64,000 nt of DNA from contig CM043944.1 of the NCBI GenBank assembly GCA_014529385.2, positions 176,362,740 to 176,426,739 of the forward strand, written 5' to 3'. This document shows positions 48,276 through 57,041 of this stretch, piece by piece. Made by a program: the position numbers and the translations under genes. The stretch is from Adiantum capillus-veneris (lineage: Eukaryota > Streptophyta > Polypodiopsida > Polypodiales > Pteridaceae). The first letter of the stretch is position 1; the number at the start of each line of letters is the position of its first letter. Below the pieces are notes generated by a model. That model had not been told where the DNA came from. It did not search any database and saw nothing but the letters and a program-made list of their open reading frames with translations.

Positions 48276-49904
48276 TGTATCAACCTCCAAGAATTACCTC
48301 TTGGACATGGTATGGCTCCATACAACCTGTTGGAAGACATGAGAGGTAAGGTCCTGATATCTCATGGCCTCAATTTCTTACATTATGCCCACAAGTTAGG
48401 AGGGATTTAACAAAGGCAGTTAGCACTAGGAGAAAGGCAAAAGAGAGTGTGCCTGTTGTAAAAATCACACAAGCTGAAATGAATGAGGATATTACACCTG
48501 TGCTAGATTGTTACATCAAAGGAAGATTGGTTAGGAAAGGTCTAGTGGATGGGGGTGCACAAATTTGCATCATGACAGAGGGACTCATGCAAAGACTAGG
48601 CATGCACATCCATGAGACACCTGAAATCAAAGTAAAAATGGCAAACAATAGTAAGGCTAGGTGCATAGGCATTTGTAAAAATGTTTTTGTGAAGGCCTTT
48701 GGTATTAAGAAGGCAATGGATTTCTATGTTATGTCTACCAAAGGAAATGGTTACCCATTTATCCTAGGAAGACCATGGTTAATGAAAATGCGAGCTTTGC
48801 AGGATTGGGAGAGTGGAAAATTAATTTACAGGAATGACAATCATAGGAAGGTTGTCTTTGACATGAAGGAGCAACGCCAAGAGGAGCTCCATGAAGAATC
48901 ATCACAAAGTGAGACGGAGGAAGGCTGGACCGATAGCACTTTAGAAGAAGAAAGTAGTAGCAACATTACTGAAGAGGAGTCTTCCATCAAATTCATGGGG
49001 GTAAGGTTAAAGCCAAACAACCAAGATACCTCTTGCCTAGGTTTGTAAGAGGTAGGTTCCCAAGAGAACCAAAATGTGGAAGATGAAGGAATGCTAGAAG
49101 GTATGTTGTCTACAACACTTACAAAGGATGAAAGAGAGGATTTCAAAGGTGTGTTAAGGAAATTTCCTAGGCTTTTTGCTAAAGACTACACCGATGTGCG
49201 TGAAGTAGATGTTGTTCAACACAAGATTGAGTTGAACCCAGAGGTCACACCTAAGTCTCAAAAGCTACAAGGCTAGGAGTCATCAAGGAGCAGGCTTTAC
49301 TCAAGGAGGTAAGAAAACTTCTAGCAGCAGGTTTCATTTATTTAGTGGAGAATTCAGAGTGGGTTTCTCCCGTTGTTCTCACTCCTAAGAAAAACGGCAA
49401 GTGGAGGGTGTGTGTGGATTACCGTCCACTCAATGAGGCAACAAAAAGAGATCACTTTCCCCTCCTATTTCAGGATGAGATACTAAATGAGGTAGCTGGT
49501 CATGAGAAATACACTGTGCATGATGGCTACTCAGGTTACTTTCAAATAGGGATTGTTTTGGAGGATCGATTGAAAACAACCTTCATCACTCCTTGGGGTT
49601 GTTATGCTTTTAGAGTCATGCCATTTGGTCTGAAAAATTCTCCTGCAACATTCCAACGTTTCATGAACATGGTGTTTCAAGCATTCTTTGGAAAGTCAAT
49701 TAGGGTGTTCATTGATGATTTCCGCATTTATAGCTCAAAATCATTGCATTTACAAAGGGTAGAAGAAGGTTTAAAGAAGCTCTACAACATGGGAGGTCAA
49801 TTCAACCCCGACAAGTGTCACATAGGTGAGGATGAAGTGATCTTGCTTGGTCACAAGGTTTCCTATAAAGGCATTGAGGTGGATCCTTCAAAGACACCAA
49901 GCTA
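48276..49904 (+). pseudogene. Tat-like gag-protease-RT fragment (family A relative)
   Basis: Closely matches 58146-59762 of the family A element. It starts within gag (LGHGMAPYN region), runs through the protease (LVDGGAQICIM), and ends in RT after the VFIDDF catalytic motif and KGIEVDPSK. A stop at 49046 and the frame change at 49276 interrupt it. Its RT lacks the stop seen in the 59-kb copy. As in that copy, the RT frame is offset by the same amount from the protease frame, with the protease frame closing at the equivalent TAG. The left end is joined to a chromovirus LTR and the right end to the family B LTR. Confidence 0.85.
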
Positions 49905-50822
49905 ACATGGAAACCATTTTTTGGAGTTCTCTTTGTAAAACATTTATTATTTTGATAAATCGGGAATATTGTAACTCCTATTTTCTCGGATAAACTTTGT
50001 AATTAATGAGCTGGGGCTACAAGCTTCTAGATTGTATCAGCCAATCATTACCCAACTTTGGTAGACCTCCAGATTATTAGTTTTGGCCACCCAAAAACCT
50101 TGGCTAAGGTATAAAAGCCAATTTTTGTAAGTTTTTTATAAGTTTTTGGATAAGAAATACATAGCGTGAGCTAATGGTGCTCACTTCTCTCCTTCTCGTG
50201 CTTCCTACTCCCTCTTCGATTGTCACGTTGCGATTGCGTTTGTTGCATTGCAACCGCAGGTAAGAGCTCTATGCATTGACGTAAGCCATTCACAATATTT
50301 CATAGCTTTTGGCGTCGCCGACCCGCGGCCTAGACCTGCGGCCTAATTTCATCATAATTAGGAATTTACACTTTTAAATCGAAAACTAAGCATAGGCGGG
50401 GTATTGGGGCATCATTGCTAAGCGTTTAGATGCATTCCGGGTCGAAAATGACTAGGTAAAAAATCCACTGCTGTTAATAATCCCGATTTTGGAACTTGAC
50501 CTAAAGTGGGGTTTGAGACCATAAGCATGTGTACTTAGTTCTTATAAACTTGTCCTAGAAGTTTCATTACGTTTGGATGTCATTTGATGTTGTAATAGAT
50601 ATGATTTGCTTACCGATAAGCGATTGGCTTTTGGAGATTTCAGTCACTTGGGTGTAGCTTGAGTTAGATGCAAGTTGTTAGTTGTTTTTCGAGAGATTGA
50701 CAACCTCTTGTAGCCTCTATGCATTAGTCAAGTCAGCTTTGTCCCATGATTTGACAAATTAATCGTGGTTCTCGCTAATACTGTAATAAGATAGGATGGT
50801 GAGGTTAGACATGCATCCCACA
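49905..50822 (+). mobile_element. 5' LTR of family B element, second copy
   Basis: Homologous to the reverse complement of 1-906. The first matching block is CAAGCTAAC; the initial TGTTAGCAG seen in the other copy is missing or mutated, so the left edge is slightly truncated. A TATA-like GGTATAAAAGCC lies near 50109. The right end is …CATCCCACA, followed after two bases by a tRNA-Asp-type primer-binding site, which marks it as a 5' LTR. Confidence 0.85.
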
Positions 50823-50824
50823 TT

Positions 50825-50848
50825 TGGCGCCGCTACCGAGGATCGAAG
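50825..50848 (+). other. Primer-binding site, tRNA-Asp type
   Basis: TGGCGCCGCTACCGAGG, followed by ATCGAA, is complementary, with about three mismatches, to the 3' end of plant tRNA-Asp(GUC). This primer is known from Athila/Tat-type Ty3 elements. It supports a Ty3/Tat relationship for family B although no pol is seen. Confidence 0.8.
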
Positions 50849-52718
50849 AGACCTAAACTAGAAAAAAAACACGAGCGTCTTGTGTAGTTGTCCTTTAACT
50901 TCCTCTAGGCTCGCCTAAAGTTCAAACCTCTCTTTTAGAAACTCTATAGCTTAAGATTGTCGTCTTTTGATGTGTAGAGGTAGCTTGGAAGTAATCGTAC
51001 TTGTCGAGTACCTTTAGGATTGTAGGATTGTAGATTTAGATTAGGATTTGGAGAATGATTGGTAGACTATACAAGTCTTAAGATCAGTGCTCTGAAAAAC
51101 ATAAAACACAAGAAAACGAGTGTTTGTGGGAACTTTCCACAACCCCATTGCATGAGAATCTAGGAGTAGGGTAAGTAGGATCCGAGGTGGATTTCAGAAC
51201 ATTTCTCTCTCTCAAAGAATCAAGTGTGAGTAGTTATTGGAAGTTGCAGAATTTCAGGTCTACGGCTAGAAATAGCTCAAAAAGACTCGAATCCACTCAA
51301 TCCGACTGGAGAGTAAGCCTAAAAGTTGTCTGAACCAGTTGGTAAGCTCAAAGACACTTCGAGGTAAATTTTTTTAAGAGTTGACCAAAACTCAGATTAT
51401 TTACTTTTTGTTGATATTTTAGGCCAAATTAAGTTTTGACTTGATTCATAAGCTTAAAATAGCTCATATAAAGACTCTCTTTGAAAAAATTGCAAAAAAG
51501 TGTTCATTTCAAGCGTAAAGTTAATAATCACGATTATTAACTTTCTGCTCTAAATTGACCAAGGTTCATACCATTGACTCATTGCATGCGTACAAACAAC
51601 TTTTGTGAGATTTGGATCACTAAACTGGCAAAAAACTGGGTAAAAACTAAAGTTTGTATTGACTTTTTGAATCTTGAGTATAAATTGGAGAAACATTTAT
51701 CCAAAATTGTTGAAATTTGATTTATAGTATTATGTTGATGTGATAAACATGTGTACATGTTCAGTTGACCAAAAATTTACAAAAATTCATCAGAAGTAAA
51801 CTATCGCGATTATTTACATCTGCCCTATTTTTTAACTTTTTTGACCAAGTCAGCATATCACTAGTTTCACATGTTGTAATAAGCCCACAAACCAGATTTG
51901 GTAAGAATTGGATCATTGGATTGAGAATTGTGACTAAAATTGCAAAGTTAGTCTGCGGACAGATAATTAATGACCATTTGACTAAAAATTGTCCAAACTT
52001 GATGAAAATTGGCTAGTGACCTTAACTTAAGGTGCTTAACAGATCTGTGTCAAAGTTGGGACAAAAACTTGGAAAAATATAGCTGGAGTAAATAATCGTG
52101 ATTATTTACATCTGCTTCAAAACTTGATGATTTTTTCAAATTTGAGTATACCACAAGGTCCAGCACATCAAGTAGACCTCACAAATCCATTTTGGTGAAA
52201 TTTGGATCACAAAAGTGAGACTTAAACCAGATTCTTGAAATCAGAGTCTACGGACACCAAACAGTTGATACATTTGATCAGATTTTGTCCAAACTTGTTG
52301 AAACTTGTCCATAGACTTTAACAAGGTATATACTTGCCAAACCAATCAAAAAAGTGCAAAAAATTGACAAAAAAAAAATCATGATTATTTACTTCTGCTA
52401 TCCAGAGACATCATTTTTGACTTTTGAACTTATATAGTAATAGAACAACATAATATAAAGCCACAGGGCAATTTTGGGTTCAATTCGATCAAATTGATAC
52501 ATGCACACTCAGTTTACAGGTTGTAGATCAAACCTTTGATTTTTTGCTAAAGTCGAATTTGAAAGTCAAATTTTGACTCTCATAGCTCGATTTGAAGTGA
52601 TACATAGAGACCAATTACGAGAGTTAGCAAAAACTTTACTATCTTTGTAGAAGAAAAGCAAACTTGATCAATTTTGTACAAGAATCAGGTTGCAGACGAG
52701 GAATCAGTGGCTTGACAG
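50849..52718 (+). repeat. Family B leader with diverged 285-base tandem units
   Basis: Untranslated-looking leader. Near-palindromes with cores ATCACGAT, ATCGCGAT, ATCGTGAT and ATCATGAT lie at 51520-51541, 51796-51817, 52088-52109 and 52371-52392, spaced 276, 292 and 283 bases. Text between them also recurs (for example 'GATTTGGATCAC', 'TTTGGTGAAATTTGGATCAC', 'CCAAACTTG'). Family A is inserted at 52719, so the rest of family B lies beyond the window. Confidence 0.7.
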
Positions 52719-55380
52719 TGATAGCCGTTTTTTCGGCTCTTTGTAATTGCCACAGTGAGTTACCTCACCCTACCAAAATCACCCAAACACTGTGGCTATC
52801 CCTACCATTTCACTGTACATAGGCGTGCGTGAGTCACGGGACTTTTCCCATATCTTCTTAAAAACCCTCAGCTAGCTAGTCACTGGGCTAGGTGAGCCAA
52901 AAAAAATAAAAAAAATAAAAAAATAAAAGTATATTATGGCCTCTTTGTGTGTAAATATTTCATTGTATATATGGCCTAAATATAGGGATTTTTTATAATT
53001 ATTTTGGTATTTTATTTAAATATTTCTACTTAGGTGTGTGTTTTATTAAACCTATGTACACCTTCTTTCATCCTCTTACACCATAATTATATTTTTTTTG
53101 CCAATATGTACATACTCTAACCTCATATTTTTCCTTTATACAAATCACTCCCACATTTTCACCCTCACCCTCGTGAAAACAAAAAATTGATTTCTACTCA
53201 TTGGTTACTTTTATTATATTATTTACTTGCATACCTTTTCCTCTTTCACCCAAAATAATTCAAGGAGGGACCATATCATATGATTCCAATATCTTTCCAT
53301 ATCCATAACTCCTCCATATTTTTATTATTATTTTTACTCATTATTCTAACACCATGTGCTCATTGAGCTAAAGTCCATGAATAGTCCATACACTAGTCCC
53401 ACCATGTATATATTTCTTATTTCACCAATAATCCTCCTCCATGCATGGGTCAAGGGCAACTTGAATGCTTTGTATTATAATATGACAAAGGAGGGGCTCA
53501 CTCTTGGATGCATTGTACAAATTCAACAAAGGAGGGGGCCACTAAAAGACTTTTGCAGGCATAAAAAACAGGCTTTTTGGTGAGAATTTTGGCACCTATC
53601 TCCACTCTGAATTTGGAGCGGTGGTCAAAAGAGAAAATGTAGCCCACGCTCTGAATAATCACCCCAAATTTTTTCATGATTTTTGGAGCTACCAGCTGTG
53701 AGCTATGATTTTTTTAGTGGACCCCAGTTTTCCCATGCTATGCAGCCACACTCTCTCTTCCACTTTATCATTTTCCTCTTTCACACACACTTCTCCACTC
53801 ATCATCCCCATCTCTCTCACCACTCCTCTCTGCACACTACTCACCTTCTCCTCAACCTTGAAGAATAAGAGAAACCATGGTGAACTCATACCTCCCACAC
53901 ACAATTCCATTCCAAAATTGACCACCTAGTCTCATTTTTCCTCCTCCAAATTACCCATATCTATCAAAAAACCACAAAATTCAGCCTCTTCTCTTAAAAG
54001 ACAGCATCATGGTGGTTGATTACTTAGCTTCAATTACCTTGTCTCTCAAGGAAGGTCAAGAGTGGAGAAAAAATGTACCGTCAAAGCTAGTGGACCGTCA
54101 ACAAGCGTCAAAATTGGCCCTACTCAAGACACTTGGAGCATCAACCTTGTAAGAAATCCACCTTTTCTTACCTCTTAAGAGTTTTTCTTCCTTATTTGTA
54201 TCCTACATGGATACTCCCATTGTAAATATTCAGTTCCATTTGTAAATTAATACTAACTCTACTAACACTAACCCACTATGAAAAGTCCTATCACCTCCAT
54301 TTCTCTCCTCTCTCTTTCCCCACCAACTTATTGATAATTCCAAGCAAAAGAAATTAGATAAATTGCTGAAAATCTAACCCAACCATGGTTAGAGGAGTAA
54401 CCCTAGCCTTCAAAATTGCTATAAAAGGAGGGTGTAGCTAGCATAAAAGGGGGGAGCCATAAGCAAGAGCACTATGCTATAGCTTGAGAAGCCAAGCTCA
54501 ACCTCTCTAGAAGGAGCTCTTGAGTGGAAGCTCATTGTCTTATGCATGTGCATGTGTTGTAATAGGGGATTAGCAAGGGAAATCTATGCCATTGTAAGAG
54601 AGAGAGTGATCATTCAATTGAGAGTAGGAAATCTATCATTTCTCCTACTAGTGTAAGCCCAACATTCGCTGAATCAAGGAGGGTGGATTTGGACTAAGCT
54701 TGGATACTTTGTCTCCCTTCCAACGTGAAGTAATGGACAACAATGATGCGTAAGTGTCTTGGTGTTTTTTTTTTGTTAAGTTCTTGATAGCTTGTCTCTG
54801 GTGTTGTCACCAATCTAGCCATAAATCCCACATACTGTAAGAGGGCGACAGGGTGGAGAGGACTCCCCTGACCTTAAGACAGTGATTGGGGTGGCTTTTC
54901 TTGTGATGTGTTGTGGTGAAATTTACGCAAGCTATGTTGAACAAGTACTAATCTCACTTTGATTTGTGATGACAGATTTGTAAGAAGGTATTAATGCAAC
55001 AAGCACCCCCTCCCCCTTTCTCTCTCTTTCTTAAACATATAGTTGTGTTTGCTTGATCATTGCCGATACGTTTCAAAGCAGCCCGAGCACTATCTCTCTC
55101 TCTCTCTCTCTCTCTCTCGTGTTTTAGTGTGTGAGAGTATTCCATTGGTGTTAGGGTTAGTGTAAATTCCTTGCTTGTTTGTGAGTTGCTCTAACGATTC
55201 TCCTCTTTTGCGTCCTAGTTCGCTCTTAAACTAGGTGGTGCCCCTTGTGTAGTTGGGATTTGGCGGTGGGTTTGTTGTTTTGGTTTGTGTTGTGTTGTGC
55301 CCCAGTCCCATTGAGCAGCACGGGAGCCTTGAAGGGTGTCTAGAGGCCACTCTTCTTGTTGCCCGCCTCGGACCGCCTCA
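52719..55380 (+). repeat. 5' LTR of family A
   Basis: Starts TGATAGCCG, identical to the repeat starting at 62348 (constant offset 9629). The end is inferred at …ACCGCCTCA because a primer-binding-site-like sequence follows after three bases; this gives about 2.66 kb, TG…CA. A perfect counterpart of the TGATAG end (CTATCA) occurs earlier, at 54633-54638, but has no TGG primer site after it. A CT array lies at 55091-55118. No coding function is expected in the LTR. Confidence 0.7.
54419..54428 (+). promoter_or_regulatory. TATA box of family A LTR
   Basis: CTATAAAAGG, with a second TAAAAGG 24 bases further on. It lies about 950 bases before the inferred LTR end, so transcription would start near 54450 and the R-U5 part would be long. 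Confidence 0.55.
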
Positions 55381-55383
55381 AAT

Positions 55384-55404
55384 TGGTGCCCCCACGGAGG
55401 GCGG
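55384..55404 (+). other. Primer-binding site of family A
   Basis: TGGTGCCCCCACGGAGG starts three bases after the inferred LTR end. It has the expected TGG start (complement of the tRNA CCA end) and the same layout as the tRNA-Asp site of family B. I cannot assign the tRNA. Confidence 0.55.
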
Positions 55405-55454
55405 CTTGTGTATTTTTGTGTAGAATCAACCTTTAGCATAGTCAAGTAGTTTGC

Positions 55455-55667
55455 ATGAATCATGAAGATTTGTATGATCCCTTCATTCCCATTGCAAGGC
55501 AAAAGGTACACATAATTGTTAGTACTAAGTTGCAATTTCAACGTGTCATTCGTAGAATTTTAGGTCCTCTTAGGTTGGCCGAGATAAACGCTTCAGTAAA
55601 TCCTTTTATTTTGCCTCTCATTAGGTACGACCTTAGTTTGGACGTCTATATTTTTGTTTTGTTTTAA
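55455..55667 (+). CDS. Pre-gag small ORF a1, 70 aa
   Basis: The ATG at 55455 opens a frame of 70 codons in the family A leader. The second half (about residues 37-70: ILGPLRLAEINAS, NPFILPLI, DLSLDVYIFVLF) is clearly related to the ORF at 55689-55907, which follows in the same frame. The C-terminus is hydrophobic. I do not recognise a family. Similarity between two adjacent copies at protein level suggests it is or was a protein, not chance. AG|GTAC sequences at about 55505 and 55624 could be splice donors, so it may also be an exon. Its role is unknown. Confidence 0.45.
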   Translation: MNHEDLYDPFIPIARQKVHIIVSTKLQFQRVIRRILGPLRLAEINASVNPFILPLIRYDLSLDVYIFVLF

Positions 55668-55688
55668 GCATTAGGACATGCATAGGCC

Positions 55689-55907
55689 ATGGATAATGGC
55701 CCAGGAATAGAGGTTTTTCCCTTTCATTTTACTCCACACATTAGAATAAACGTTGCAATTAGTAGAAAGATCCATTTTCAACAATGAATGGTGTTCATGT
55801 TTGGTGCCCAAAGAGCAGGAGAAATTCTTGCATCACCAAACCCTGTCATTCTACCTCTCATCAACTACCACACTTCTTTTGATGTACATGTGTTCATTTT
55901 ATTTTAA
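55689..55907 (+). pseudogene. Pre-gag small ORF a2, one internal stop
   Basis: From an ATG at 55689 the frame runs 73 codons to TAA at 55905-55907, interrupted by a single TGA at 55785-55787. After the stop it reads GAQRAGEILAS, NPVILPLI and SFDVHVFILF. These match GPLRLAEINAS, NPFILPLI and SLDVYIFVLF of a1 at the same spacing. The match continues upstream of the stop more weakly (ISRKIHFQQ versus VSTKLQFQR). It is a tandem paralogue of a1. Whether the stop is a mutation of this copy or is read through cannot be told from one sequence. Confidence 0.5.
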
Positions 55908-55935
55908 AATGAAGTGCAGCCCGGCAAAGTAGTGT

Positions 55936-56487
55936 GTATGTTGTTTTTTCTTTGTCCAAGTTGTTACAAGAAACAAAAAAACGATCATTTGTTCTAACTG
56001 GGAATGTGTGTGCAGTGAAAGTTCAATCCTTAGAGATCTAGCTCTATTACCAATTGAGTTGCAGGAGCAAGTAGTAAGGCGTCTCCCTCATAACAAGAGG
56101 GTGGTGAAGTTAAGACGGAAGGTCCTACGCGTGGATTCCATTTTCCTCTTGTTGTTGGGCACTAAGGAAGACCGCGCATTCATCCAACTAGTGTGTGCCC
56201 TAAGATTGGTAAATAGAGTGAAATTTGGCGTTTGGCGAGTGCATTTCACCATTGAGAAAGACTCTTCAGGAAACTTGCGGCCAGAGTTCATGCTTCATAG
56301 ACTCACATTTGGTGAATTTTTCCCTCATTTGCGTCTTATTAATAGTCTTCCTTTTGCTTTCAACAAAGGAGATAGGGAGCTATTCAAAGCTTGTCTTAAT
56401 AAAGAGAGCATAGAGAAGATTGCAAATTTGTATAAATTCTCATCCTTCTCTACTTTCTATGACACTTTGTTCATAGAGACATTGTAA
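55936..56487 (+). CDS. Pre-gag ORF b1, F-box-like start
   Basis: Open frame from after a TAG at 55930-55932 to TAA at 56487. There is no ATG before the conserved part, which begins about 56023. Key blocks are LLPIELQEQVVRRLPH, then FIQLVCALRLVNRVKFGVW, LHRLTFGEFFPHLRLINSLPF and DRELFKACL. The same blocks recur in order in the next ORF (56510-56992). The opening 'LP.EL….V.RRLP' resembles the start of an F-box, the motif that links proteins to SKP1 in ubiquitin ligases, but the rest of the F-box is not evident, so this is a weak lead. A pyrimidine-rich stretch ending in GTGTGTGCAG (56007-56016) could be a 3' splice site that supplies a start from an upstream exon. Function unknown. Confidence 0.5.
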   Translation, partial: VCCFFFVQVVTRNKKTIICSNWECVCSESSILRDLALLPIELQEQVVRRLPHNKRVVKLRRKVLRVDSIFLLLLGTKEDRAFIQLVCALRLVNRVKFGVWRVHFTIEKDSSGNLRPEFMLHRLTFGEFFPHLRLINSLPFAFNKGDRELFKACLNKESIEKIANLYKFSSFSTFYDTLFIETL

Positions 56488-56509
56488 ATCTCTTTATGCT
56501 TTTGAATGA

Positions 56510-56992
56510 TTTAACCATAATCCTAAGGAGTTTTTGTCCAGGAATTTTGTAGCACAAGTGGAGTCTTTAAATCTTGCAAACTTGATTGGACTTGATGAGG
56601 ATGTTCTTTATGAAATTGTGAGAAGGTTGCCTCACTCCGACTGTGTGGAACTCGAAGGAAAGGAGCTCCTAGTCAATTGCTACTTTCTCACGGCCTTCGA
56701 CGAGCATGAAGATCTAGTTTTTATACAAACCGCTTGTGCATTGGGAATTGTAGAGCAAGTGCAATTTATCACTTGGGACGTGGTTGCTCTTTTGGATCCA
56801 GAAAATGAAGTTCTAGAGATGTCTGTTTATCGCCTTAGCTTTGAAGAATTTCAACCCTTCTTAGAGCTCATCAATAGTCTACCCTTTTGTTTTGATCAAA
56901 CAAATCGAGACCTTATTGAAGCTTGGATAGCTGAAGAAGAAAACCTAGAGTGGTATTTTCTCACTTCTTCATTTGTAGGCGAGTGGTTCTAG
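56510..56992 (+). CDS. Pre-gag ORF b2, paralogue of b1
   Basis: Open frame from after a TGA at 56507-56509 to TAG at 56992. Like b1 it lacks an ATG before the conserved part. It shows VLYEIVRRLPHSD, FIQTACALGIVEQVQFITW, VYRLSFEEFQPFLELINSLPF and NRDLIEAWI, matching b1 block by block, with an acidic C-terminus. TTTTTGTCCAG just before NFVAQVESLN resembles a 3' splice site and has a counterpart upstream of b1 (TTTGTCCAAG near 55952). It ends 50 bases before gag. The conserved pair suggests a duplicated accessory protein of this element. Family not recognised. Confidence 0.55.
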   Translation, partial: FNHNPKEFLSRNFVAQVESLNLANLIGLDEDVLYEIVRRLPHSDCVELEGKELLVNCYFLTAFDEHEDLVFIQTACALGIVEQVQFITWDVVALLDPENEVLEMSVYRLSFEEFQPFLELINSLPFCFDQTNRDLIEAWIAEEENLEWYFLTSSFVGEWF

Positions 56993-57041
56993 ATCTCTAT
57001 TGTATCCCTTATTGTAACTCGTGTTGTAATCTTTCATAATA

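Noticed and set aside
54630-54638. LTR end of family A at CTATCA
   Set aside because: It pairs with the TGATAG start, but no TGG-type primer site follows, whereas 55384 has one. The possibility remains open until the 3' LTR end is seen.
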